64,000 bases of DNA from Chaetomium olivaceum (Eukaryota > Ascomycota > Sordariomycetes > Sordariales > Chaetomiaceae). Below are positions 29,531-40,462 of the stretch, piece after piece. How positions within the stretch are numbered: the first letter of the stretch is position 1; every line of letters starts with the position of its first letter. The stretch spans positions 1 through 64,000 of the forward strand of contig JAYWVB010000004.1 in NCBI GenBank assembly GCA_039881045.1, read 5' to 3'. Below the pieces are notes generated by a model. That model was not told where the DNA came from, searched no databases, and saw only the letters and a list, made by a program, of their open reading frames with translations. The translations under genes were made by a program, and so were the position numbers.

Positions 29531-30225
29531 GGTGCAGACTTTGGTTGCCAGGCTGCCAGCTGTACATACAACTTAAGGTGGGTAAGTAAGTATCTGGCCA
29601 GCACTGCAAAGGTGTATTCGACAATGACTTGAGTGGATGATTAAAAAATCATTTTTGTTAAACCAGCAGAAGGGGTTTCTTTTATACACAGTATCTGTGA
29701 TTCGAAGCGCTGTGAAAGTAATGCTCTTCCCTATCTAATTCGGTTAGTTTCTTGGCGCGTCACGACGAATCCGCTTGCTCGTATGGAAAGGGGGCGAGCG
29801 AGGACCGCTCTGGCATCTGCTCTGCGGGTGCCGGCGTCTCAAGATGCAGATTGCCGAGGTGTGCACCAATTGGGCGCGAGGCTGTGCACTGCAGAGTGCA
29901 TGCCCAAACGGCGTCCATGGATCCTAATCTCCTCAAGCCCGTACTCACAAACACACACGCGCTTATTTTTATCGGGGGCGTGGTGGGGCGGTGGGAGCGT
30001 AATCTGCTGTGGAGTTCAAACAGGTGCACGTACTATACCTGATTAGGAGGGCCGCTAAACCTGGCGGATGCGACACCATGTTCTCGATTAATCAACACTC
30101 CGTTCTCAACCAAACATTGACGAGTTTAAACATACGGAATCAACCACCGCTCGAGATTTTACAGAGCCCATTTGAGGTTCTAATAACAGTAAAACTGGAG
30201 TCCATTCCGTTTCAACGCAACTACA
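29531..30225. other. Divergent intergenic region
   Basis: Promoter region of the metalloprotease (leftward) and antiporter (rightward) genes. No gene was seen. Confidence 0.5.
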
Positions 30226-32064
30226 ATGACCGCCGACGTAAGCGGCGGGTTCCTCGCATATCATGAACCAGACAGTACGTGACCATCGTGTTGTTTCCTC
30301 TTTTTCCTTCTTTGTTTTTTCCTTTTAATTTTTCTCTTTAGATGAACTCGAGTCTTGCCCCTTCAATATTCCTAGTTTCCTTTTTTATATCAAAGGCATT
30401 CATTCTGTTCCAAACTGATCCGTTCTAACAATCGGCCATCCAGTCATCAGCATCCTGACGCTCATCTCGTTTTTCCTGTTCCTCGCCATCGCAGAATGGC
30501 TGGCTGACAAGGTTGTCCGCGCATCCCTAATCGGGCACATTATCGTCGGTCTCATCTATGGCGTGCCCATTGCCAATATCCTGGGCCTTGACTGGCAGGC
30601 GACGTTTCTTGCCCTGGGATACATTGGCCTGATCTTGATCATCTTCGAGGGTATGTTTATGCTGTGCCCATTGCTCCCCACCAAAATTCACTCACCGGTA
30701 GTTGCTGACGCTCCCAGGTGGCCTGACCATCCGCCTTGACCTGCTCCGCCAAAACCTCATCCTCAGCGTCGTTGCGGCCCTGCTTGGTGTGCTTACGCCT
30801 ATTGCCCTCTCATTTGCCTTGCTCTACGCAGGATTTTACCACAGTCAGTGCCACCCTTTCCGTCCCTCCGACGACCCCATCTAACCATACCCCAGGCGCT
30901 CTTGAAGCCTTCATCGTTGGCACAGCCCTCTGCTCCACCTCACTTGGCACCACCTTCGTCGTGCTCTCCAGCGCCTCCAAAAGCAAACCCAATCCCAAGC
31001 CCGACACACTGGGCGATACCCACACTAGTGTCACCGCCCCGGCGGTGGATTACTCACAAACCCGCATCGGCACCGTGCTCGTCAGCGCCGCCGTGCTGGA
31101 TGACGTCTGTGGTCTGGTGCTCGTTAGCGTCATTCACAACCTGCGCGGCATTGCTGGCGACGACGGCGGGACGGGGGGTACCAGCTTGGGCTGGATCATT
31201 GGCCGGCCAGTGCTTGCGAGTGGCTTGATGGCGTTGCTGACGCCTGCCCTGACCAAATTTGTCGCAGGCCCGCTGTACCGGAGGTTTGTGACGCCGCGGT
31301 TGGTCCGGTTTGCTGCCGTGACGCATGTGTTCAATATCATGCTCATGGCCGTGGTGCTCTGCGCGTTTCTGGCCATTGCCGCGTACGCCGGTGCATCGAT
31401 GCTGTTTGGTGCGTTTTTAGCCGGTGCGTTCGTTAGTGGTTTGTTGGGGAGCAAGGCGAGGGAGGTGCCTGAGGATGACGGAGGCCCAACGTTTGCGGAC
31501 TCATTTGAGCATTATCTGGGAGCGCCGCAGAAGTATGTTTTCCAGCCGCTGTTCTTTGCGAGTATCGGATTTGCCATTCCGTTTCTGGACTTGTGGACGG
31601 GCGAGGTCATCTGGAAGGGCGTCGTTTACACGCTTCTCATGGTGTTTGCAAAGCTCATCGTCGGCATTGTGGTCCCTGTTTGGGATTTCATCTCGCCCCG
31701 GATCCGGAAGAGGGACTCGGAGAAGATGCCAGCGAAGGCCACAGCTAGCTGGGCGCCGGCAACGCTATTGGGAGCTTGCATGGTAGCCCGCGGCGAAATC
31801 GGGCTGCTCATAATCCAGATCGGCCTCAACGAGACGCCGTTCCTGACTCAGAAAGCTTTCATCATCGGCGTTTGGGCTATTGTGCTCAACACCATCATCG
31901 GCCCTGTCCTGGTGGGCATCCTACTGAAGAGGGCCGGGACGACCATCGCCGAGGATTCCCGCTGGGGTATTCAAGCCAAGCACGGGTCTGACACGGAAAC
32001 CAATACGGAGGCCGAACCGGCGGGTACCTCAGGCGGGACAAGCCCGAGACTCGGCTTGGCTTGA
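30226..32064 (+). CDS. Na+/H+ (monovalent cation:proton) antiporter, CPA2 type
   Basis: Four exons: 30226-30274, 30444-30650, 30718-30843 and 30896-32064 (introns of 169, 67 and 52 bp), in phase, for 516 residues. It has about twelve hydrophobic spans. Recognisable elements are FEGGLTIRLDLLR, GTALCSTSLGTTFVVL and VLDDVCGLVLV, the last carrying the acidic pair needed for ion and proton exchange in Na_H_Exchanger-family proteins, and later ARGEIGLLIIQ, which is highly conserved in the CPA2 branch. The C-terminal tail is short and Thr/Gly-rich, without the long regulatory region of plasma-membrane Nha1 proteins. It probably works in plasma-membrane or endomembrane pH and cation balance. The first ATG is fixed by the short 49-nt exon with donor GTACGT. 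Confidence 0.88.
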
Positions 32065-32890
32065 TCTCGACCGCATCTTCGTCCCACCGCAGCCCGGCGC
32101 CGGGGCGGATGGCGAGTCATGCGCTCAGCCTCCTTAACACCGAAATGACCGTGAAGGACCCGATACCTAAAATAGATATCGATCTCAGTCTAGAACTCCA
32201 GGACCCAAACTTGATGGCGACTCCCGGAAACCAGTGCAACGGTAGCTGAGTGGTGCGGATGCTACCCACGCCCTATGTAATTTTTGGCCATGGACAATAC
32301 GATCCGCGCATGATAAGAATGCCGATATTACAGGGTAGCCTGCCACAACGTGGCAACAAACTCGATGCTGACAAGGAACTGGAAACAGCACGGAGCCTTT
32401 GTGGCTGCGCACAATATCGAGGCAGGGACAATGTAACTATGACTAGCCAATAAGGGGGAGCGCCGGACCGGGCGAGATTCGGCTCGGTGATCCGGCTGAA
32501 TGGGCAGATTGTACGGAAGTGGTCCGAGAACGACATCTCGTTTGTCCCGTACTCAACGCCCCCACCCGCAATCGTGGTCCTTCCGTTCCCCAGATGCCCC
32601 CTACATATTGCGCCGAGTCTCAGGAGATCATGAGCCCTTGGGTCGCCCCACTAACTCTATGAAATCGATATGGCCGCACCCAAAAAAAGATCACCAAGTC
32701 AGCCGTCCTAGCGAAGGATCTGGTACCGACGACATGAAGGGATCGCCGCCAACGCGCGGGGTCAAGTCGCGATCTCGTATAACCGTCATGGTGCCCCTCC
32801 GTACCCCCCCCCCTCGTTGACTACCCAGGGGTATCGTTGGCATTAAGAACTACTACACGCACCTTCGTTCACTCTTTACCATCGCCAACC
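32065..32890. other. Intergenic, no gene seen
   Basis: Contains the promoter of the sedolisin gene; only motif-free short frames. Confidence 0.5.
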
Positions 32891-34897
32891 ATGCGATACA
32901 GTCTTCTCCCCGCCCTTTTGGGGTTGGCCATCACTTCGGTCCAGGCGGCGCCTTCGGTCATTCTCGAGCAGATCAAAGGGATACCGCCTGGCTGGAGCTT
33001 CCAGGGCAACGCCAGTGCCTCGGACAAGATCACCCTTTTTGTGGCCCTAAAAGAGCCCGGGCTTGAGGAGTTGAAGGCCAAACTCAACCAGCGTCAGAAC
33101 CCGACGCATCCCTCGTTTGGCCGGCATCTAAGCCGAAACGAAGTCATCCAGCACCGGAAGCCTGCGGACCCGGCTGCGGTCTCTGCCTGGTTGAAGGCAA
33201 ATGGCATCCGCGAGGTCCACGACCAGGGGAACCTCGTCAGCTTTGAGGCGTCCGCCGAGAAGGTAAAGTCCCTGTTCGAGGCCGACCTAGCGTACTACGG
33301 ATACCAGGACAGTGACGAGGACCCGGTTTTACGCGCGACGTCCTACAAGATCCCAGCGTGGCTGCGCGACTATATCGAGTTCGTGCATCCGATCACCAAC
33401 TTCATGCCGCCGCGCCCGCACAAAGGTCACCGCAGACGCCCGAAGCCGAGGCCTCGCCCAACGAAGCCACACTGGCCACACCCAAAGCCAACCACAAAGC
33501 CAATCACAGAGCCAACCACAAAGCCAACGACAAGGCCAACCACAACGTCAACCAACAAGTCAACCACGAAAGCGGGAGCAGCGATACCAGCCACCACCAC
33601 AGCCAAGACCAAGACGATCAGCACAACCAGCACAGTCAGCAGCGCCAGCAGCAGCGCAACGCCCATCCACATCCCCACCCCGGAAGAGATCTTCCCCAAC
33701 CTCCCCTGCCTCGCCGCCACAGTCCCCGACTGCATCAAGAAGCTCTACAACATCACCTACAGCCCGGACTCCAACATCCCCAGCCCCGTCCGATTCGGCG
33801 TAGCCGGGTTCCTCGAGCAATACATCCACCACGCCGACGTCGATTCCTTCCTCGACATCTTCACGCCCAACCTGCCCCCCACCTACAACTTCACCACCGA
33901 GCTCTTCCACAACGCCACCAACCCGCAGCACCCGCCTTCCCTCGCCGGCATCGAAGCCGCCCTCGACGTCCAATACGCCATGGCCCTCGGCCACCCGACC
34001 TCGGTAGTCTACTACCTGACCGCGGGCCGCGGCATCAAGCTCGACGCCGTCACGGGCAAACCCTTGCCCACCCGCCGCAGCAACAACGAGCCCTTCCTCG
34101 AGTTCCTCACCACCTTACTCGCCAAACCCGACTCGGACCTCCCCCACGTCCTCAGCATCAGCTACGCCGACGACGAGGTGACGGTGCCCAAGCCCTACGC
34201 GCTGCGCGTGTGCGACCTGTTCGCGGCGCTGACGGCGCGGGGCACCACCGTGCTGGTGGCGACGGGGGACGGCGGCGCCGCGGGGACGGGCCACACGGAC
34301 TGCGTGGACCGCGAGACGGGCCAGAAGCGCTACGTGCCGACCTTCCCCGCCAGCTGTCCGTATGTGACGGCGGTGGGCGCGACGGATAATGTGGCGCCGC
34401 CGGTGGCCGGGGCCGGGTTCAGTTCCGGGGGGTTTAGTGATTTCTTTAAGCGGCCGGAGTGGCAGGACGGGGCGGTGGGGGAGTATGTGCTGGGGTTGGT
34501 GAAGGGGAATGATACAAGGGTGGGGCTGTTTAATCATGCGGGCAGGGCGATGCCGGATATCAGTGCGATTGGGTCAGGGTTCCAGATCATGGTAGGGGGG
34601 GATATCGGCCAGGTGTTGGGGACGAGTGCGAGTACGCCGGTGGTGGCGGCCATGGTGGCGTTGGTGAATGATGCGAGGATGCGGGCGGGGAAGCCCAGTC
34701 TGGGGTGGCTGAACCCGTTGTTGTACACGGCGAGGGTGAAGAGCGTGTTGAGAGATGTTACTGTGGGTGACAGTGCTGGGTGTTGGTTTCCGGACGATAG
34801 CAAGGCACCGGGTTGGTCGGCTGGGGAGGGTTATGACTTGGTCACTGGACTGGGGGTGGTAGATGACTTCAATGACTTCTTGGAGGCTCTGATGTGA
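32891..34897 (+). CDS. Secreted sedolisin (tripeptidyl-peptidase type, S53)
   Basis: 668 residues, single exon. The start is the ATG of MRYSLLPALL, which opens a signal peptide; an upstream in-frame ATG (32837) would bury it. The S53 propeptide follows (about 30-180, with HPSFGRHLSRNEV). The catalytic Glu and Asp lie in AGIEAALDVQ (about E355 and D359), the oxyanion Asp in ATGDGG and the Ser in GTSASTP (about S579). These four define the acid-active serine-carboxyl peptidases that remove tripeptides or cut proteins in acid medium. An unusual stretch of Thr/Lys/Pro repeats (about residues 190-245, PTTKP type) separates propeptide and catalytic domain. The C-terminal Ca-site region (VTVGDSAGCW, then YDLVTGLG) is present, so the enzyme looks complete. 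Confidence 0.9.
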   Translation: MRYSLLPALLGLAITSVQAAPSVILEQIKGIPPGWSFQGNASASDKITLFVALKEPGLEELKAKLNQRQNPTHPSFGRHLSRNEVIQHRKPADPAAVSAWLKANGIREVHDQGNLVSFEASAEKVKSLFEADLAYYGYQDSDEDPVLRATSYKIPAWLRDYIEFVHPITNFMPPRPHKGHRRRPKPRPRPTKPHWPHPKPTTKPITEPTTKPTTRPTTTSTNKSTTKAGAAIPATTTAKTKTISTTSTVSSASSSATPIHIPTPEEIFPNLPCLAATVPDCIKKLYNITYSPDSNIPSPVRFGVAGFLEQYIHHADVDSFLDIFTPNLPPTYNFTTELFHNATNPQHPPSLAGIEAALDVQYAMALGHPTSVVYYLTAGRGIKLDAVTGKPLPTRRSNNEPFLEFLTTLLAKPDSDLPHVLSISYADDEVTVPKPYALRVCDLFAALTARGTTVLVATGDGGAAGTGHTDCVDRETGQKRYVPTFPASCPYVTAVGATDNVAPPVAGAGFSSGGFSDFFKRPEWQDGAVGEYVLGLVKGNDTRVGLFNHAGRAMPDISAIGSGFQIMVGGDIGQVLGTSASTPVVAAMVALVNDARMRAGKPSLGWLNPLLYTARVKSVLRDVTVGDSAGCWFPDDSKAPGWSAGEGYDLVTGLGVVDDFNDFLEALM

Positions 34898-34926
34898 TGT
34901 AGAGAATAACATATTACGTGCGCTTC

Positions 34927-36387
34927 CTAATGATCAAAGGGCATGTGCGTCAGCTCGGGGTATCTAGCGTACATTCTTAGGAGTCTCAATATCTCTATGC
35001 CGATAGGAACTGGCCACGTATTCGTGTGGTTGTTCCATGGGCCTCGGCACCATGGTGTGACTTTCCGCTCTATGATCCCACGGACTAGAGTTTGTGCGGT
35101 AAACAATGCCGGACGATCCATCTCCTCCTCTCGCAACTTGTAGAAGGCCGCAAAGTCCCCAGCATTGGTTCTGTCTTCGTCAAAAACCCCAACCCTTTCC
35201 AAATCTTCCAACCATTCCCTCTCGCACACGAACAGGAATTTGAGTTCGAACGTTGGGATCCAGTCCCAGAGATCCTTTCTTGTGTGTCTCGGCTCCCCAC
35301 GGTCACATCCCTCCAACTTTAAAGGGCACCGCTTTCCCTCCCACTCAGGATTCACCATGTATTCTGGCCCCAGGTCATCCAGATCCACCGTGTTGTACAT
35401 TTGCTCACGGTCGCGGTGAACAAAATGCCACAGCAATGCCATGGTCCAGAGGATGAGAAGTTTGAACGGTAAGTCGGGCTCCGTCGTAGTGCTGATCCTG
35501 CTTATGATGTAATCGTAGAACATGGGATGCTTCTCAATCTGATTCCGAGAGATTTCTCGCAGCTCAAAGTCGAAATCTCGCTGCAGGACCAACGGAGACA
35601 TTTGCACCCAGCCGGGCCGGGTGCGGCCCTCGAGTCCCGGGTCGGGGCCCAACATGATGAGGGACAACGTCTTTAACGCTGGGAGGTCTTCAATATCGAG
35701 AGCCGCAACCGTGTCATCGAAGATTCGAATCTCGTCCCACACACGCAAGCCTGCGTGCTGGATGCGGCTGCGGTCGAGGCCAAAGAACGGGTCCCACCAC
35801 TGCTAGTAGGTTTGTTCTTGTGGTATGTCCGACGTGTGACCCGGGTTCCAAGCCTTGAGGACGGTGAAGATGTCGGTCTCGTAGCAGATGAACGGCACAT
35901 CGACGCGGATCATGTGGGGTATATTGTCGCGGTCGTCTGTGCCGATGCCAGGCTCGCCCTCCATGTCGATGTAGCGGCCTATGTAGTCATAGTCCCCTAT
36001 CCACAGTTGGCGGGACTCGGAGCAGGCTTGGAGAGGCCCAAAGAGCTCTGACCCTGGAGGAGATACCACCATATAACGGACGCGCCAGTCCGGATGCTCC
36101 TCGTCGATATGGTCTTGTGCCGAATTCCACCGGCAATATCTCCAGAGTCTCGCGTTGAGACATTCGATGCAGGTCACCTGCGCGATGATGCGCGTCGGCC
36201 GCGGCACAAATCTCTAAATCTTGTGGCGAATCTCCACGGGCAACTTTGGAAAGAGGTAGAACTGTGTAGGGGGCGTCGGAACTCGAGAACGGTGATATCG
36301 ACTGTTTCGCTTTCGGCTGAGAGGGGGGAATTCGCCTTCCCCAGCTTCTAATCGTGTCAACTTTCGGGCAATATTGACTCCCTCCAT
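34927..36387 (-). pseudogene. 2EXR-domain protein interrupted by two TAG codons
   Basis: One minus-strand frame runs from ATG 36387 to 34927 and would encode about 486 residues, but TAG occurs at 36214-36216 and 35803-35805. The first stop replaces the invariant Trp of the 2EXR signature: FYLFPKLPVEIRHKI-stop-RFVPRPTRII, where the family has IW. The second lies in QEQTY-stop-QWWDPF. Similarity continues in the same frame past both stops (CYETDIF, then RVWDEIRIF, FELKFLFVCE), so no splice or frameshift is needed. 2EXR proteins are abundant fungal-specific factors of unknown role. Both stops fit CpA-to-TpA changes (TGG to TAG on the opposite strand, CAG to TAG), the signature of repeat-induced point mutation. 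Readthrough is possible but unsupported. Confidence 0.75.
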
Positions 36388-37059
36388 AGTATTCCGATTG
36401 TTGTGTACAAGTGAAGAGTTTCTGGTTATAATTAGGCTGGGAATGCGAGAATACTGTTGAGCTGCATGATATCTGTGACGGAGAATGCGCCTGGTGCCCT
36501 GGGTTAGGGTTGGATGCGCATTCCCGGTCATATACTGCAGTGGTCTGTGCGCACACCACACTTATTCCACGACCCATCCCTGTGTTGTAATCCTTTCTCT
36601 TTTTTCCTTAGCTTTCGATTAACAGAATAGAGTGGTACTTGCAGTGCCTTTGAGCCTCGCGATTCCTATCGCTCATCTCTCACAATATCCTGGTTCTGGT
36701 TCTGGTTCTGGTTTGGATGAGGAACACCGAAGAACAGAGCAATTGATAGTCAAAATCAAGTTCTTGCTCGGTGATGTTTGAGCAACTGGGAAGGCAGCTG
36801 CGAGACACGCCTGGTTTACGTAAATAAACATGAAGGAGTAGCAACAGGGTGGCCGGATAGTCGATGTGGAAGGGGGGGGACAGTGCCTAGTGCTATTGCC
36901 GCTGCGTTCCAGGTTACTCCGGACGAGCACTGGTAAGATGGAAGCAAAAGCAAGACCAGTGGCTTCCAGGCAGAGGAGATGCCATGACAAAGGTTTTGGT
37001 CTGCTAACTGAGCAAAGGGGCCGGGCCCCCAATGGATGAATTCTGCTAACACCCAGCTT
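36388..37059. other. Intergenic, no gene seen
   Basis: No motif-bearing frame. Contains a short (GGTTCT)n-like tract near 36690. Confidence 0.5.
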
Positions 37060-38600
37060 CTACTGGACCGGCACCATCAGCCGGTCAATATCGGGGCCCC
37101 AACCGCCATTAATCCCTTCAATGACAATGGTGTTGGACGATCCCTTTTTCAAGTTGGCATGCAGCGTGCTGCTCGCCGGGTTCCCCGTCGCCTGCAAGAA
37201 GGCCACCTTCCGCCCACCATCCCCATTCACCCTCACATTAGCGTACCGCGGGCTGCTGTCGCCGTTGAGAAATTTGATGCGAATCGTAGTCAGCCCGTCG
37301 ATGTCGCTGCGGATGTTGTTGAAGGTGACGCTGCCCTTATCCGGCCCGCCGATGTAGCCGGCTGCGACCTTGCCAGAGCAGGGGGAACAATCGACATTGC
37401 GCGCCTTGCCGCCGTACGTGGCCTGCTCGGCCTCGTAGCTGTTTTCGGCGGGCGGGTTCTGCCACTTGGCGAAGTTGGACGTCGGCACCCAGCTGACGAA
37501 GTTCTTCATGGTGACGCTGGTGCCGCTGATGCTCAGGGGCAGCCAGAGGTAGGTGCTGGCCGCCAGGTTGTTTTTCACCCACCGGTCGCCGAGAAAGATG
37601 GCGGTGCTCTCGCTGGTCTTGAGGATGTAGGTCGTTTGGGAGTCGTAGGTCTTGGACCCGCTGTCGGCAAACTTCTTCCACCCGGACCAACCGGAGCGCA
37701 GGTTGGTGGATGTCGTGTACTGGTTCTCGTTTGCATCCCAGCCTGTCATCATGGACGCGAACATGAAGTATGTGTTGCCAAGCTTGACCATGGCGGGTGC
37801 CTCAACACGGTTGCCGCCCTCGAGCTTCCACGAAAACACGTCGGTCGTCGGAGATGTGTAATCATCCGAGAGGGCCACGATGCGAAGGCCGTAGTTTCGC
37901 TGTTTCGTATCAGTGCTTGTTCAGCTTACATCAAACGGAGGGAATACAAACGTCTTCAGTCAGCAAGTATCCCTTGCCATCGTCGTCCTTAAACAACCCC
38001 ATATCCCGGCTCTCCCTCCCGAGTCTACAATGCATCGGGTTAGCCAAGAACCATTTCGCATCGAAGTGTCACTCACGGCTGGAAGCTCCGCAGATACTGA
38101 TACTTGCCACACACGGAATCCCCGGTAGCCACCGCAACTCTGGCCTCGCCATACGAGCTGCTATCCATGTGCATCCACAATACATACTTGCCCGTCTTGT
38201 CATTGTAAATCACCTTGGGCCGCTCCACGACGCGGTTGGGGCCCAGGTCGCCGGAGCCGGTGCGCGACAGCAGCGCGCCCACGTAGGTCCACTGCACGAG
38301 GTCGGTCGACGCATAGCAGTTGACGTTGGAGAAGGAGCTGCCGCCGCTCTTGTCCTCGCCTACCATGTAGTAGGTGCCGTTGACCTGGATCAGGCCGGCG
38401 CCGTGCGCTTGGAGGGGTTCGCCGTTGGGCTGGTATGTGTGGCGGAGGACTTGGTTAGTGAGGTTGTTCCATTGGATATTGCATCGCAGTCATTTCCCGG
38501 GTTGGCTTACCGTTGTCCATGTTCCGCCTGGCACAACCTGCAATGATGCCGTCGCGACGCGTGACAGCGCCGCCGCCAGTGCGATTGTTAGGAAGCGCAT
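37060..38600 (-). CDS. GH43 glycoside hydrolase with CBM35 (exo-beta-1,3-galactanase type)
   Basis: Four exons: 38600-38511, 38429-38077, 38024-37952 and 37899-37060. The introns are 81, 52 and 52 bp, and all phases agree, for 451 residues. Exon 1 is a signal peptide (FLTIALAAALSRVATA). The GH43 five-blade domain follows (QAHGAGLIQVNGTYYMVGEDK, RPKVIYN, WMHMD, then SRDMGLFKDDDGKGYLL and LRIVALSDDY). From about residue 320 (YEAEQATYGGKA to DIDRLMVPVQ) comes a CBM35-type beta-sandwich that binds galactan or uronic acids. This pairing and the AHGAG start are characteristic of GH43 subfamily 24 enzymes, which release galactose from beta-1,3-galactan of arabinogalactan proteins. Family assignment is firm; the substrate is inferred. 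Confidence 0.88.
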
Positions 38601-39058
38601 CGTTGGTGAAGCTTGGGACGGATTACAAAGAATTACTCGGTTTCGTCGGCCAACGGACGACCGGGAATATGATGTCTACATAAAGGCGACCCCCTTTTAA
38701 ACGCACTAATATCACTCATTGTAACAGTAGCTTTGCGGGGATGGAGTCGGACTGGCATTGGTGGACAAACCGAAACGGCTGGGAGCCCCTCGTTGCTAGT
38801 GGGTTATTAGGCCCCGAGCGTAATATAGTTTGCCTTCCCTTCGGAGGGTTGAATGCCCATACCATAGCCAGCGCTTGATATAACATGAAACCCGCCTTGT
38901 TGCCCAAAGGGGAACCTCCTCCCATACCCGGCCCGCGGCCCGCCCTGGCAATTCCCATTTACCCGCAGTGAGTGCGGTTGCACGGTCACCTCTTTCTGTG
39001 AATTGGCGACGGGACAGGTCTTTGAGTCATCATGAAGTTGCCATCCTCAGTTTTTGTG
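38601..39058. other. Intergenic, promoter of the GH43 gene
   Basis: No gene was seen. Palindromic GGCCCGCGGCCCGCC-type sequence near 38930. Confidence 0.5.
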
Positions 39059-39518
39059 TCAAGGTGTGAAAAAGTACTCGGTCAACTTGTCGAATGTTGC
39101 CTTCGGATTCAGGGCGTTGCGGTCCCAGCCCTTAGTCGTTATCTTGGCCCACACTTGATGGTTTTGGGTATAAACGGAACTCTGGATAAAGAAATCAACT
39201 TCCGCTCTCTCCGACGCCCACTTCTCATACTCGTTGTTGACGACGGGTGCCGGAATATCCCTGAGGATGTGCTTTTCCAAGCCGGCCGTCTTTAGGGCGC
39301 CGAAGAGATTGGTGCGCCATTCGAAGAAGTCTTCGCGCACCGTGAGCTTTTTGATCGGCTTGATGGTTTTATTCTTGTTGCTTTGTTCCTCCGCGACTTT
39401 CTGCTTGTCCTTCCGTTCGTCGATGAGCATGTTGACCAACACCGTTTGAAGAAGCGAAGAAGTCTCGCTGGGCTTCGAGAAGCTGAGGCAGCATGGCGAG
39501 AAGTGCCTTGTTGTCCAT
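39059..39518 (-). pseudogene. Ty1/copia-type Gag fragment
   Basis: From ATG 39518 one frame gives MDNKALLAMLPQLLEAQRDFF. After a frame change near 39450 the next gives LTVREDFFEWRTNLFGALK, then AGLEKHILRDIP, AEVDFFIQSSVY and ATFDKLTEYFF before a stop at 39059. The second part is the conserved helical N-terminal domain of fungal copia Gag polyproteins (W-x(4)-L and GLEKH-type blocks). No CCHC knuckle, protease or integrase follows and no LTR was recognised, so this is an isolated relic about 150 residues long. Confidence 0.6.
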
Positions 39519-40462
39519 GTTGGACAATATGAAACAATGGATGCGATGAAAGCGGTCCGTTGACAGATGGTCGGCCACAGCTGACTTGAGTCGATGGCTC
39601 TTCTGACCAGCTTGCGACGTTGTAATATCGCGATGCTACGATGCTGTCGTTTGCTGGCAAGAAAAGAAATGGAAGCACGTCGACGGGAGCGAACGAGACC
39701 ACTTAAGCCCGTGGTGACGGAAAAGGCGGGGTATGTGAATTGAGATGTTTGTGTTGGTTCGCGGCAGAGTGCAGAGTGCAGAGCGGAGAGACCAATAACG
39801 ATTTGAATTAATAGGCGAAGGCGGAAGCGTGCGCAGCAGCACCTGGGAGGCCTAGAAGGCAGCCCCAGGGCACGGTTTTTATTCTCTTCATCAAACGCAC
39901 CCAGCTGACGCTCCAGCTACCAGTTGATCGACTGATGCTTCGGTCATAGCCCCTGATAGATGTTGGATGGGACAGGAGATTCCCAGTTGACAAAGGCGGG
40001 AGATAGGTGAAGGAACGAACCCGATGTTGGGACGGGGTCACCATTGCAATCACAATTCACAAGAAGAAGCAACTGATAGATCTCGCCTTTATTCGAGGAT
40101 ATGGTACACAATGGTAACCATCACCGCCGGTCTACCATGCCTGTCCCTAGCCAGAACGCCAACCCCACTCCTCATATTGAAACCTTTCAACGCCCCTACA
40201 ATGCCCATCCAATTGACAACCCATCATACACCCATGCTGTTCCGCCATGCATGACAATGCACCCTTGAAGCACAAACCACCCTGATTTCAAGAAAAGCCC
40301 TCGACACTTACACCACGATAAAGCCGTGCGTGGTTGTATATAACATTGGAACGCCCGGCCATCACACCACTGGAACCTCAGGTCATCACAACGCGGCCGA
40401 TCGCCGACCTGACCCAAATCAGCGAAATTCCGCCGTCCCCGTCCCACGCATAGCCGACAGCA
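39519..40462. other. Intergenic, no gene seen
   Basis: Contains a short duplication (GCAGAGTGCAGAGTGCAGAG near 39768). No motif-bearing frame. Confidence 0.5.

Noticed and set aside
33358..34389. 343-residue His/Pro/Arg-rich forward frame
   Set aside because: An alternate frame of the GC-rich sedolisin gene; composition typical of a frame shadow.
37036..37992. 318-residue forward frame opposite the GH43-CBM35 gene
   Set aside because: Antisense of a gene with four exons in perfect phase and clear domains.
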